64,000 nt of DNA from the NCBI GenBank assembly GCA_029262055.1, contig JAJDAD010000002.1, positions 1 through 64,000 on the forward strand, read 5' to 3'. A program made the translations under genes and the position numbers. Positions 16,530-25,849 of the stretch are shown piece after piece (positions within the stretch are counted from its first letter, which is position 1; every line of letters starts with the position of its first letter). Source of the DNA: Candidatus Zhuqueibacterota bacterium. Lineage in GTDB: Bacteria; Zhuqueibacterota; Zhuqueibacteria; Oceanimicrobiales; Oceanimicrobiaceae. The notes beneath the pieces were generated by a model that was not told the DNA's origin, ran no database searches, and saw only the letters and a list, made by a program, of their open reading frames with translations.

Positions 16530-18932
16530 ATGAGAAAAATGATGACGATCATTCTCTCCGGCATAGCCTTTCTCGGCTGTTTGGGCTCCGTGGTTGTTGC
16601 GGGGGGCTCAGGATCGGATTGGTCTACGTGGCGTGGTCCGAATATGGACGCCACGGTCGATGCTACCGGTAGCATCCCCGCTGACGCCGGACTGAAACTG
16701 CGCTGGCGCACCCCCCTGGGATCCGGCTATTCCAGTGTGTCCATCGGCGCTGAGCACGCGGTTACAATGTTTTCGGATGGAACCTTCGATAATGTGATTG
16801 CTTTTGATGCTGATAGCGGTGCAGAGCTATGGCGGCAACGGACTGACTCAACCTATGTCGGTCACCACGGTTCACATGATGGCCCGATTTCGACGCCGGC
16901 CATCGCCGGTAACGGCGTATATCTGCTCGGGCCCAGGGGACAGCTACTCGCATTTGACCTCAAGACCGGTGAGCAGCTCTGGTCTCAGGATCTGGTGGCA
17001 GAGTACGGAGCGGTCGCGCCTTTTTACGGTTTCACTACCTCGCCACTTGTCATAGACGATCTGTTGATAGTCGAGGTCAGTGGCAAGGACGGCACCATCG
17101 CGGCGTTCGAACGGGAGACGGGCAAGCTGCTTTGGAAAGCCGGAACAGACACCGTGAGCTACCAGTCACCCATGATCATCAATTCTCAGGGTCAGCAGCA
17201 GCTTATGTGTGTGGGAAATAGCTATCTCTACGGCCTGGATCCCCGGAGCGGGAAGTTGGACTGGGAGTACAAACACCAGGGTGGCAAGCGCGGGCCGGAC
17301 GCAGCGAGCATGCATCCCGTACCGGTCGGCCATAACCGTTTCTTCCTGACCTATAAACGAAATGAATCTGCGCTTATCAAGTTCAACCGTGACCCGGCAG
17401 AACATGAGATCGAAGAAGTCTGGAAGAACCGGGAAATCCGGGGTTCGTATGACACGCCCGTTTACCACCAGGGATACTTGTATGGCTACAGCAACCGTTT
17501 CCTGACCTGCGTGAATGCCGAGACCGGCGAAAGGGCCTGGCGCTCACGCCGGCCCGGAGACGGTTTTACCATTCTGGTAGACGGCCATCTGGCCGTGGTT
17601 ACCAAGAAAGGTGGCTTGCATATCATCAAGGCCAGTCCGGAGAAATATCAGGAGGTGGCGAGCCTTGACCTGTTCCCGGAGCATGCTTGGTCTCCTGCGA
17701 GTTTTGCGCAGGGCAGGTTCTATGCAAGAAGTTTCGGCGAACTGGCCGCGGTTGATATTTTGGGTCAGGGCCCGCAGGCTGCGAGCGGAGCCGAGGAAAT
17801 GGACAGCGCCACTTCGAGTTTCTCCAGGTTCCTCGCACATGTGGAGCAAGCAAATGACAAGAAGGCGGTCGTCGATGAATTTATCAAGGCACAGAAAGCC
17901 TTTCCAATTATTGAGGGCGACGATCGTGTTCACCTGGTCTATCGCGGTCAGGCAGAGGACATTTCTTTGCAAAGCGACATCTTGGGCGATCGCCGCGAGG
18001 AACCGCTCTCACGGGTTGCGGGAACTGATCTGTTCTACTATTCCACTACCCTGGAGCCGGATGCGGCCATAAGCTATCGCTTTATAAAAGACTATGAGAC
18101 CACGGTCATCGACTCCCTCAATTCGGAAAGTGCACCGTCTACCTGGGGGGAGTACTCGGTGCTGCACATGCCAAAGTGGCGCCGGCCGCCGTACATGATG
18201 GAAACCGCTGCCGGCCTGACCGGCACTATCGACAGCGTGCACTTCGAGAGCAAAATCATTGAGGGCAGCCGCAGACTTGATGTGTACCTACCGCACGGCT
18301 ATCACGGCAGCGAGCAGAGGTATCCGGTCGCTTACGTTAATGGCGGCACAGCAGCGCAAAACTGGGGGCAGATGAAAAAGACCCTGGACCAGGTCATGGG
18401 AAAAAGCGTTGCACCGGTCGTTGTGGTTTTTATCCCGCAGACCGAACCTGCACGAGGTGGGGAATTTTTCGGGGACCTGAAGGAGAAATACGTAGATATG
18501 GTGGTCACGGAGTTGGTACCCTTCATTGAGCAGACATATCGTGCCGAACCCGCTGCGAGCCATCGGGCAGCCGTCGGCATGGGGTTCGCCGGTATCCCGG
18601 CGCTTTATTCAGCATTCAAGCATCCTGATGTGTTTGGAAAAGTAGGTGCCAGGTCAGCGCTTTTGTGGAATCCGAATCTGGATTTCGTCATGCAGGGTGT
18701 TTCGCAAGCTGATGAGAATGAACTTCAGATCTACCTGGAGTGGGGCAAGTATGACTGGCGGTCGCCGCTCGAGAACTGGGGTGTGCTGAGGACACATCAG
18801 AAGTTCACCAGCCTTTTGCAGGAGAAAGGTCACTCTCCTCGCTGGGCGGTCGCGAACGATGGCCGCGGCTGGGCGAGTTTTCGCTACCGCAGTCACAAGA
18901 TTTTTGAGGCGTTATTTCCGCACGGGCGTTAG
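16530..18932 (+). CDS. Secreted beta-propeller fused to E-set and pseudo-esterase domains (paralogue)
   Basis: The 800-residue protein is a tandem paralogue of the preceding one, with shared segments such as SGYSSVSI, TMFSDxTFD, DSTYVGHxGSHxGPISTP and YGYSNRFL. The signal peptide is at residues 1-26, the propeller runs to about residue 415, and the E-set domain (about 470-560) and esterase-like domain (about 570-800) follow. The elbow reads GMGFAG, with Gly685 where the Ser should be, and the His motif reads GRGWASFR, with Arg779 for His. Both catalytic residues are lost, by substitutions different from those in the neighbour. It is probably a second exported binding protein. Confidence 0.85.
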   Translation: MRKMMTIILSGIAFLGCLGSVVVAGGSGSDWSTWRGPNMDATVDATGSIPADAGLKLRWRTPLGSGYSSVSIGAEHAVTMFSDGTFDNVIAFDADSGAELWRQRTDSTYVGHHGSHDGPISTPAIAGNGVYLLGPRGQLLAFDLKTGEQLWSQDLVAEYGAVAPFYGFTTSPLVIDDLLIVEVSGKDGTIAAFERETGKLLWKAGTDTVSYQSPMIINSQGQQQLMCVGNSYLYGLDPRSGKLDWEYKHQGGKRGPDAASMHPVPVGHNRFFLTYKRNESALIKFNRDPAEHEIEEVWKNREIRGSYDTPVYHQGYLYGYSNRFLTCVNAETGERAWRSRRPGDGFTILVDGHLAVVTKKGGLHIIKASPEKYQEVASLDLFPEHAWSPASFAQGRFYARSFGELAAVDILGQGPQAASGAEEMDSATSSFSRFLAHVEQANDKKAVVDEFIKAQKAFPIIEGDDRVHLVYRGQAEDISLQSDILGDRREEPLSRVAGTDLFYYSTTLEPDAAISYRFIKDYETTVIDSLNSESAPSTWGEYSVLHMPKWRRPPYMMETAAGLTGTIDSVHFESKIIEGSRRLDVYLPHGYHGSEQRYPVAYVNGGTAAQNWGQMKKTLDQVMGKSVAPVVVVFIPQTEPARGGEFFGDLKEKYVDMVVTELVPFIEQTYRAEPAASHRAAVGMGFAGIPALYSAFKHPDVFGKVGARSALLWNPNLDFVMQGVSQADENELQIYLEWGKYDWRSPLENWGVLRTHQKFTSLLQEKGHSPRWAVANDGRGWASFRYRSHKIFEALFPHGR

Positions 18933-19115
18933 TGTTTTAGTTGGGTTACCGAACGACGCAACGTGCATGTGCGCAGCTCTCTCTGAGCATTCGAGGAGTC
19001 TTCGCGGCCTGAACGATCCATCGCTTTGCGGTTAGAATGACTCCGTCAGGAGGCGGACAGTAACTCAGATGTTTGTGAACGTAAATCGAAAACCACTAAC
19101 TCAAGGGGTGCAAAA

Positions 19116-20375
19116 GTGTTGAACAAAGCAGGATTCGCTCAAACCCTCTGCGTACTCAGTTTAGCCGGGGCAATGACTTTGTTTGCAAAACCTCCCGCGG
19201 GCGGCAAGTCCGGCGATTGGCCGCAGTGGCGGGGGCCAAAGCGGGACGGGATTTCCGTGGAAACCGGGTTGGTGAAGGGATGGGGGGCCGATGGCCCTAA
19301 GTATCTGTGGCGGGTCCCATCGGGAGAGGGTTACTCCGGTATTTCCGTTTCCGATGGCCGGCTTTACACTGCCTACGGGCAGGCGGCTAGCTCGGATGAG
19401 TACGCAGTCTGCCTCGACGCTGGTTCGGGCCAGGAGCTTTGGCGCTGGCGCATGGATTCGAAATTTACAAATCAGTTCGGGCATGGCTCTCGTACCACAC
19501 CGCTAGTACATGCAGGCAAAGTGTACGTGTTGAGCGCTGGAGGCAAAATAGCCGCTCTCGACGCGAACAAGGGGACGCCGATCTGGCAGCACGATTTAGT
19601 CAAGAAGTTCGGCGGCAGGGTGCCGACCTGGGGTGTCTCTACTTCACCGCTGGTCTACCACGACGTGCTTCTGGTTGATGTCGGCGGTAAGAGTGATTTC
19701 GGCTTCATGGCTTTCAACAAAAACAATGGTCAGGTCGTCTGGAAAACGGCTACCGATCAACCGGGATACTCCGCCCCGATTTTGATCACGGTAAACGGCG
19801 TCGAACAAGTCCTGTGTTTTACCGGGACTTCCATCATCTCAGTCAACCCGAAGACCGGCGAAAAATACTGGGCCGAACCTTGGAAAACCAATTACGACGT
19901 CAACGTGGCAACGCCTGTGTTTGTTGCCCCGGATAAAGTGTTCATCTCTTCGGGATACGGTGTCGGCGGCGCTCTTTTTCAAGTCAAAGCCAGTGGCAAC
20001 AGCAGCAGCGTGCAGCAGCTTTGGAAAAGCAAAGTGATGCGAAATCACTTTTCGACCTCCATTCTCTATGACAATCACTTGGTGGGATTTGACGAGAAGA
20101 CGTTACGCTGCGTCGACCTTGCGACTCAGGAAAGCAAATGGGCCATACGCGGGCTGGGCAAAGGCTCTCTGACTCTTGCCGACGGCCAGTTTATCGTGCT
20201 GGGCGAGAAGGGGAAGTTAGTCCTGATCGAAGCCAACACGTCGGAGTACGTTGAGCGTGCCAGCGTCCAGGTCCTTAAAGGCAGGTGCTGGACGGTTCCC
20301 ACCCTGTCAAATGGCGTGCTTTATCTGCGAAACCAAAAGGAAATCGTTGCAATTGATTTCAAAACCAAGGCCTGA
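19116..20375 (+). CDS. Secreted PQQ-type beta-propeller protein
   Basis: The start is GTG at 19116, supported by AAGGGG seven bases upstream. The 419-residue protein has a signal peptide (to about residue 25, MTLFAKP) and the DWPQWRGPKRDG mature opening. It then shows blades closely similar to the two preceding propeller-esterase fusions (YSGISVSDGRLYT, GHGSRTTPLVHAGKVYVL, TWGVSTSPLVYHD), but it ends where their E-set domain would begin. It therefore looks like the propeller-only member of the same paralogue set. An Asn/Ser stretch (SGNSSSVQQ) replaces the insertion seen in the others. Periplasmic or surface location; ligand unknown. Confidence 0.82.
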   Translation: MLNKAGFAQTLCVLSLAGAMTLFAKPPAGGKSGDWPQWRGPKRDGISVETGLVKGWGADGPKYLWRVPSGEGYSGISVSDGRLYTAYGQAASSDEYAVCLDAGSGQELWRWRMDSKFTNQFGHGSRTTPLVHAGKVYVLSAGGKIAALDANKGTPIWQHDLVKKFGGRVPTWGVSTSPLVYHDVLLVDVGGKSDFGFMAFNKNNGQVVWKTATDQPGYSAPILITVNGVEQVLCFTGTSIISVNPKTGEKYWAEPWKTNYDVNVATPVFVAPDKVFISSGYGVGGALFQVKASGNSSSVQQLWKSKVMRNHFSTSILYDNHLVGFDEKTLRCVDLATQESKWAIRGLGKGSLTLADGQFIVLGEKGKLVLIEANTSEYVERASVQVLKGRCWTVPTLSNGVLYLRNQKEIVAIDFKTKA

Positions 20376-20593
20376 GCAATTTCTGGCAGATCGAATAATT
20401 GCAGCTTGACCTGGACGGGCTTCACTGTCATTCCGGCATCGTGTTGAGCCGGAGTCCTCTGGCTATGTCCATTGGTTCGGCTCGACAGATTCGCCACGAA
20501 TGACCTTGAATCCGAGTTAGAAATGTAGTTGAGCACAATTGCTCAACCTCATGGCGGCCTTGAAACGAACGGATAGCATAATACCTGACTCTT

Positions 20594-21853
20594 ATGATGA
20601 TAGAAACGGAACCAAAGCAAGAATACGACGTGGTCATAATCGGTGGCGGCCCGGCGGGCGCTACAACGGCTGCATTGGTGGCGGAACAGGGGCACGATGT
20701 GCTTGTGATCGAGCGCGACCAGTTTCCGCGCTTCAAAATCGGTGAGTCGTTAATGCCCGGCACCTACTGGACACTGCAACGCCTGGGCATCTTCGATGAA
20801 ATGAAGAGAAGCGTGTTCGTCAGAAAGCACAGCGTGCAGTTTTATACGCCGTCGGGTAAGGCCGCGGCCCCTTTTTATTTTAGTGAAAACGAACCGATAG
20901 AGCGCTCACAAACCTGGCAGGTCCTGCGCAGCGAGTTCGACCAAATGATGATCGCGAACGCACACCACAAGGGCGCTCAGGTTCTGCATGGGGCCAACGT
21001 GCTCGAAGTCCTTTTTGAAGAAAACAAGGCCGTCGGTGTGCGAGTGAAAATGCCCGACAAGAGTATTCGAACTATTAAGGCCACTGTGGTTGTCGATGCC
21101 TCGGGCCAGAGTGCGCTGGTGGCACACAAACTGAAAATCTGGGAAAAGGAAGACGGGCTGCAGAATGCTGCGATCTTCAGTCATTTCGAAGGCGTCCGGC
21201 GTGACACGGGTATTGACGAAGGCGCTACCATCATTTTCCACACGGAGAAGCAGGATTCGTGGTTCTGGTTCATTCCCCTTGCCAACAATGTCGTCAGCAT
21301 CGGCGTAGTGGGGGATATCGAGTTTCTGTTCAAAAACCGTTCAGAGACGCCAGAAGAAATCTTTGCGGCTGAGCTCGCGAAATGTCCGGCGTTGCAGCCC
21401 CGCATCGAAGGGGCAAAACAGCTTTTTCCTTTGAAGACAACCAAGGAGTTTTCCTACAGGTCGTCTCAGCTTGCCGGCGACGGATGGGTTCTGATCGGAG
21501 ACGCTGCCGGATTTGTGGATCCCATTTATTCTTCCGGTGTGTTCCTGGCGCTGAAATCAGGCGAGATGGCCGCGGACGCCATCAACGAAGCGTTCACCCA
21601 AGGTGACTTTTCCGGCCGGCAGTTGGGCAGCTTCGGACCTGAGTACCTGCGCGGCGTCGACGCGATGAAGAACCTGGTTTACGCTTTTTACACTAGGGAA
21701 TTCAGTTTTGGCAGATTTCTCAGGAAATACCCGGAATGCCGTAAGGACATCGTAAATATTCTGGTCGGCAATGTTTACCGGGAGCCGGTTAACGGGTTGT
21801 TTGAGCAGATGGCGGAGTTTGGCGTTCCGAGCGTGCAATCGAGCTCGACCTGA
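20594..21853 (+). CDS. FAD-dependent oxidoreductase (halogenase / geranylgeranyl-reductase type)
   Basis: The 419-residue flavoprotein has the N-terminal Rossmann motif VVIIGGGPAGATTA (about residues 14-27) and an ERDxFPRFKIGESLMPG segment. WFWFIPLANNVVSIGVV lies in the middle, and GDAAGFVDPIYSSGVFLALKSG is the second FAD-binding motif. This arrangement is shared by flavin-dependent tryptophan-halogenase-like proteins and geranylgeranyl reductases. The GESLMPG segment resembles halogenases, but I could not find the WxWxIP catalytic motif in its classical form; the closest is WFWFIP. Reduction of a double bond, hydroxylation or halogenation are all possible. Its position after the acyl-reducing genes supports a biosynthetic role. 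Confidence 0.75.
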   Translation: MMIETEPKQEYDVVIIGGGPAGATTAALVAEQGHDVLVIERDQFPRFKIGESLMPGTYWTLQRLGIFDEMKRSVFVRKHSVQFYTPSGKAAAPFYFSENEPIERSQTWQVLRSEFDQMMIANAHHKGAQVLHGANVLEVLFEENKAVGVRVKMPDKSIRTIKATVVVDASGQSALVAHKLKIWEKEDGLQNAAIFSHFEGVRRDTGIDEGATIIFHTEKQDSWFWFIPLANNVVSIGVVGDIEFLFKNRSETPEEIFAAELAKCPALQPRIEGAKQLFPLKTTKEFSYRSSQLAGDGWVLIGDAAGFVDPIYSSGVFLALKSGEMAADAINEAFTQGDFSGRQLGSFGPEYLRGVDAMKNLVYAFYTREFSFGRFLRKYPECRKDIVNILVGNVYREPVNGLFEQMAEFGVPSVQSSST

Positions 21854-21904
21854 CCACTGTCTAGTTGTTTGCTGCCTTACGTTTTTGTTCGGAGAGGAGG
21901 AGCC

Positions 21905-22132
21905 TTGCAAAGACTGTTTTCAACCAGGACCTTCGTCCTGATCTTGCTGGTTTTGTATCTGTTGCACCAGGACTTTTGGTTCTGGCGTGACAGCAGCAAT
22001 GTCCTGGGCCTGCCGGTTGGCCTGACCTACCATATTTTATACTGTATCGTTTGCACCATTGTGTTTGCGCTCGCCGTTCGTTTTCTCTGGCCTCGCTCTG
22101 CAGCTCCCACCAGACAGATTGACCACTCATGA
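21905..22132 (+). CDS. DUF3311-like small membrane protein
   Basis: I chose a TTG start at 21905 because GGAGAGGAGGAG lies just upstream; the in-frame ATG at 21869 would place this purine run inside the gene. The 75-residue product has two membrane segments (about residues 8-25 and 40-62) and the LYLLHQDFWFW and GLPVGLTYHILY segments of the DUF3311 family. These proteins are typically encoded directly before a sodium/solute symporter, as here, where the stop overlaps the symporter ATG by four bases. It is probably an accessory subunit or stabiliser of that carrier. Confidence 0.8.
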   Translation: MQRLFSTRTFVLILLVLYLLHQDFWFWRDSSNVLGLPVGLTYHILYCIVCTIVFALAVRFLWPRSAAPTRQIDHS

Positions 22133-23595
22133 CTCTGACGATTATTCTTATTTACCTGATTGTCGTGCTGGGCATCGGCATGGCCAGCCACCGTTTGTTT
22201 CGCGGAACCGGAGAGGATTACTTTGTGGCGACGCGCAGCATCGGCCCCTTTATCCTCCTGATGTCGCTTTTCGGGACGCACATGACGGCTTTCGCTTTGC
22301 TCGGCGCGTCCGGGGAAGCGTACAACAACGGCATCGGGGTATTCGGCCTGATGGCTTCCAGCTCCGCGTTGATCGGTCCGGCGCTCTTCTTCTTCGTTGG
22401 AACCAGAGCCTGGGCTATCGGCAAGCGATTTGGCTATTTGACCCAGGTACAGTATTTTAGAGAGCGCTGGCAGTCGGATGCCCTGGGGTTGCTCATGTTC
22501 GGTGTCCTGGTCGCGTTCATGATTCCTTATCTGCTGATCGGCGTAATGGGTGGCGGCATCACCATGAACCAGATCACCGGTGGCCAGGTGCCGGCCTGGG
22601 TTGGCGGCCTGCTCGTTTGCCTGGTGGTTTTGTGCTACGTTACGTTTGGCGGTTTGCGCGGCACCGCCTGGGCCAACACGTTTCAAACGTTGGTGTTTAT
22701 GACACTGGGAGGGGTGGCATTCGTGGTGATCGTCCATGATTTGGGAGGGCTGACCAACGCGCTGCGCAAGGTGGCGGACGCTCATCCGGAATTGCTGATT
22801 CGGGGAGATAAAATCAGCCCGGCGAAATTTTTCAGTTACACTCTGATTCCGTTGTCGGTCGGGATGTTTCCGCACATATTCATGCACTGGCTGTCAGCCC
22901 GCCGGGCCGAGTCATTCCGCTATGCCATTATCTTCTATCCGCTCTGCATCGCGGCGGTTTGGATCCCAAGCGTTCTCCTCGGCATTTTCGGGAGCTTTGA
23001 CTTTCCCGGTTTGGCAGGACCTGCCGCCAATTCCGTTCTGGTCAAGATGATCGCTGCGCACGCGCCACCGATTCTGGCCGGTTTGCTTGCTGCTGGCGTG
23101 TTTGCGGCGATCATGTCTTCGCTGGATTCACAGGTGCTGGCAATTGGTACCATGTTTACCCAGGACATCGCAGGCCGCTACTTCATGCACGACATGGATG
23201 AGAAGCGCCAGGTCCTGTTGGGCCGTTTGTTCGTGGTAGCAATTCTTGCTGTCACTTATATTCTGGCGCAAGTTGCAGACCGCAGCATTTTCAAATTGGC
23301 TATCTGGTCCTTCACCGGCTTCGCGGCTCTTGTGCCCATTGTTCTCGCCGCTATGTTCTGGCAGCGAAGTACGAAGGAAGGTGCATTTGCCGCGCTTATT
23401 ACGGTGGCGGTTTCCTGGTGTCTCTTGTTTTATCAAAGCCTGGACAATCCGGGATATACAGTAGCGGGCAGCGGCTTCATGCCGGTTGCGGTGATTCTGC
23501 CCCTGTCGGGCCTGGCGCTGATCGTGGGGTCTCTGCTATCCCCCAGGCCGGAGAGGGCAACGGTGCTCAAATTCTTTCCGGAGGAAAGGCCGTGA
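22129..23595 (+). CDS. Sodium:solute symporter (SSS family)
   Basis: The 488-residue polytopic protein has about 13 hydrophobic segments. SSS-family signatures include VATRSIGPFILLMSLFGTHMTAFALLGASGEAY (TM2-3), YVTFGGLRGTAWANTFQT, and an AAIMSSLDSQVLAIGTMFTQDI segment, which contains the conserved sodium-site serines. It uses a sodium gradient to import a small solute. The substrate is not readable; family members carry acetate, proline, sugars or panthothenate-like acids. It forms a translationally coupled pair with the DUF3311 protein. Confidence 0.88.
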   Translation: MTLTIILIYLIVVLGIGMASHRLFRGTGEDYFVATRSIGPFILLMSLFGTHMTAFALLGASGEAYNNGIGVFGLMASSSALIGPALFFFVGTRAWAIGKRFGYLTQVQYFRERWQSDALGLLMFGVLVAFMIPYLLIGVMGGGITMNQITGGQVPAWVGGLLVCLVVLCYVTFGGLRGTAWANTFQTLVFMTLGGVAFVVIVHDLGGLTNALRKVADAHPELLIRGDKISPAKFFSYTLIPLSVGMFPHIFMHWLSARRAESFRYAIIFYPLCIAAVWIPSVLLGIFGSFDFPGLAGPAANSVLVKMIAAHAPPILAGLLAAGVFAAIMSSLDSQVLAIGTMFTQDIAGRYFMHDMDEKRQVLLGRLFVVAILAVTYILAQVADRSIFKLAIWSFTGFAALVPIVLAAMFWQRSTKEGAFAALITVAVSWCLLFYQSLDNPGYTVAGSGFMPVAVILPLSGLALIVGSLLSPRPERATVLKFFPEERP

Positions 23596-23629
23596 TGGAA
23601 CCGGCTTTCTCCGTTTCGGCGAGGAACAG

Positions 23630-24919
23630 ATGAGAATTGCGTACATCGCTACCGGTGCCGCAGGGATGATCTGCGGGACTTGTATTCATGACAACACCCT
23701 GGCGGCTGCGCTTTTGCAACTCGGACACGAAGTAGCGCTCGTGCCAACTTATACGCCCATCAGAACCGATGAAGAAAATGTCAGTATGGAGCGCGTGTTT
23801 TACGGGGGGCTGAACGTTTACCTGGAAGAGAAATTCCGTTTCTTCCGGCGGCCACATTCGTGGTTAGATACATTCCTGAACCAGCCGCGCTTTCTGAACT
23901 GGCTATCGAAATTCAGTTCCGCCACCAGCGCCAGGGACCTCGGCACGCTCACGGTCTCGATGTTACGGGGGGAAGATGGTCACCAAAGCCGGGAACTGGA
24001 GACCTTGTGCGACTGGCTCACAAATGAGTATCAGCCCGACATTGTACATCTAAATCACTCGATGTTGCTGGGCACGGCGCGGCAAATTAAGAAAAGGCTG
24101 CAAGTTCCGGTCATTTGCGGCGTGCAGGGCGAAGATCTTTTTCTGGATGACCTGGTGGAGCCGTATCAGGCACAGGCAAAACAGATCATGGTCGAGCGAG
24201 CATCGGACGTTGACAGCTTTGTGGCTACCAGCGAATACTATGCGGACTTTATGGCCGGCTATCTGCGCGTCGATCGTAGCAAGATGCAGGTTGTCAATCT
24301 CGGGATCCACCTCGATGGTTACAAGGACAGCCGGCAGTTGCCGGACGGACAAACGCCGGTCATCGGCTACCTGGCCCGCCTCTGTCCGGAAAAAGGCCTG
24401 CACTTGCTGATCGAAGCCTGTCTCAGATTATGGGAGGAATACGGTTCCGACCATTTCAAGCTCAGAGTGGCAGGTTATCTTGGTAAGAAAGATGAAGACT
24501 ATTTTGACAACTTGCGGCAGCGGGTTGAGTCGCTCGGTATGAGCGACAGGGTCGATTATGTCGGCGAAGTAGATCATGCCGGTAAGGTTGAGTTTCTGGC
24601 TGGTCTTGACCTGTTTTCAGTCCCGACGGTCTATCGCGAATCGAAAGGGCTGTCGATCCTGGAGGCGATGGCCAGCGCTGTGCCGGTGGTGCAACCGCGC
24701 CACGGTCTTTTCCCGGAAATCATCGAGCAAACCGGCGGCGGAATTCTGGTTGAACCTGATTCCTTAGATTCGTTAGTTAAAGGAATCGACGAACTGCTTG
24801 CAAAGCCAGACCTGCGCAGGCAACTGGGCGGCCAGGGCCGGGCGATCATTCATGACCGGTTCAGTGACAAGAAGATGGCTGAGTCTTTACTCAGGGTTTA
24901 CAAACAGTGTCTCGCTTGA
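23630..24919 (+). CDS. Family 4 (GT-B) glycosyltransferase
   Basis: The 429-residue protein has a GT-B architecture. The N-terminal domain begins MRIAYIATGAAGMICGTCIHDN with a Gly-rich sugar-acceptor loop. The C-terminal nucleotide-sugar domain begins near VIGYLARLCPEKGLHLLIEA and contains the ESKGLSILEAMASAVPVV segment with the E-x7-E-type motif of GT4 retaining enzymes. It transfers a sugar from a nucleotide donor to an unknown acceptor. The Cys-containing ICGTC loop near the N-terminus is unusual for GT4. It follows the symporter by 34 bases and could decorate the product or envelope component made by this cluster. Confidence 0.83.
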   Translation: MRIAYIATGAAGMICGTCIHDNTLAAALLQLGHEVALVPTYTPIRTDEENVSMERVFYGGLNVYLEEKFRFFRRPHSWLDTFLNQPRFLNWLSKFSSATSARDLGTLTVSMLRGEDGHQSRELETLCDWLTNEYQPDIVHLNHSMLLGTARQIKKRLQVPVICGVQGEDLFLDDLVEPYQAQAKQIMVERASDVDSFVATSEYYADFMAGYLRVDRSKMQVVNLGIHLDGYKDSRQLPDGQTPVIGYLARLCPEKGLHLLIEACLRLWEEYGSDHFKLRVAGYLGKKDEDYFDNLRQRVESLGMSDRVDYVGEVDHAGKVEFLAGLDLFSVPTVYRESKGLSILEAMASAVPVVQPRHGLFPEIIEQTGGGILVEPDSLDSLVKGIDELLAKPDLRRQLGGQGRAIIHDRFSDKKMAESLLRVYKQCLA

Positions 24920-25000
24920 AGTAAGTGTTGATTTAGAATGAACCAACGTTTCTCCTGCAGAGATGACAAGCCACTACATGTCTTTTTGCAGCCTGGTAAA

Positions 25001-25191
25001 GTCCCCTCCTGCGGGAGGGGACAGATTCGAACTCGTTGAGAGTTCGAATCAGGGGTGGGTACATGGCACGCGACAGCCCCCGGCTCAAAAACACTACACA
25101 CGATTTGGATCTGTCCCAGTGCGCTTTGTCGCGTGTCTGGAGATTTACACAGGAAGGCTTCCTCAGAGGGAAAAACCAAGTGAGAAATGTT
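25001..25191 (+). repeat. Structured dispersed repeat, copy 1
   Basis: This ~190-base element has a second, inverted copy at 57860-58070. The first hairpin is a perfect 9-bp stem (25001-25009 with 25014-25022). The second hairpin is a perfect 11-bp stem (25024-25034 with 25040-25050). In the other copy the second hairpin keeps pairing although the sixth base pair changed from G-C to A-T on both arms. After the hairpins, GGGGTGGGTAC and TGGC are conserved, the middle is variable around CTCAAAAAC, and the 3' end GGAGATTTACACA...CCAAGTGAGAAATGTT is conserved. It ends about 107 bases before the membrane-protein start at 25298, in the same orientation. Part of the 378-base gap after the glycosyltransferase. 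Confidence 0.75.
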
Positions 25192-25297
25192 GGTAATGGA
25201 GATTTGTAACAGCCGGAAAATTCCCGAGCAGCACGAGGGGAGGCTGATACAAATTAACGAGCTAGCTGACAGTCTTATCCAAAATTCGGAGATGAAT

Positions 25298-25849
25298 ATG
25301 CCGACAGAATCTGCCCAGCCCGGCATGACCTGGCTGATGTTCGCGCTCATGACTGTGGTTTCGTGGGGCGTTTATGGCGTCTTTCTACACACCGGCCAAA
25401 TGGCCATGGGCGATCCCGTGAACGGGCGCTACAAGGCGTTCCTCTTCGTGGGTATCGCTTACGTACTGACCGCTGTCCTGGCGCCGGCCGCTGTCCTCGC
25501 TGTGAAAGGTGCCTCCTGGACTTTTTCCGGCAAAGGTGTCTTTTGGTCGCTGGCAGCGGGAATCGTCGGGGCCCTGGGCGCGTTCTGTGTCCTGTTGGCT
25601 TTTGGAGCCAAAGGGTTGCCAAGCGTCGTGATGTCCATTGTCTTCGCCGGAGCTCCCATCGTCAATGCGATTGTGGCTTTGAGTTTGCATCCGCCCACGG
25701 GCGGTTTTAAAACTCTGCGCTGGCAATTCATGGCCGGCATTCTGCTGGCAGCTCTTGGTGGGTGGCTCGTGACCCGTTACAAGCCCGAGCAAAAACCGGC
25801 GCCCCCCGCCAGCGCTGTGGCTCAGGTCAGTAATCTGGAGTCGGAATAA
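25298..25849 (+). CDS. Small EamA/DMT-like membrane protein
   Basis: I chose the ATG at 25298 because GGAG lies six bases upstream; an in-frame ATG at 25187 would overlap the repeat element. The product has 183 residues with about five hydrophobic helices, beginning MTWLMFALMTVVSWGVYGVFLH and ending with a Pro/Ala-rich cytoplasmic tail. It is about half the length of a full drug/metabolite transporter, like single-EamA-domain members that work as dimers. Substrate unknown. The stop is followed immediately by the next ATG, so the two genes are one unit. Confidence 0.75.
   Translation: MPTESAQPGMTWLMFALMTVVSWGVYGVFLHTGQMAMGDPVNGRYKAFLFVGIAYVLTAVLAPAAVLAVKGASWTFSGKGVFWSLAAGIVGALGAFCVLLAFGAKGLPSVVMSIVFAGAPIVNAIVALSLHPPTGGFKTLRWQFMAGILLAALGGWLVTRYKPEQKPAPPASAVAQVSNLESE

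Noticed and set aside
22027-22887. 286-residue frame on the minus strand
   Set aside because: It lies fully inside the sodium symporter gene in the other direction, has low-complexity Gln/His/Arg-rich content and no ribosome site. It is a shadow of the high-GC codon pattern.
25024-25050. tRNA-like GTTCGAATC text in the repeat
   Set aside because: It belongs to the symmetric 11-bp hairpin; no cloverleaf arms or acceptor stem could be drawn, so it is not a tRNA.
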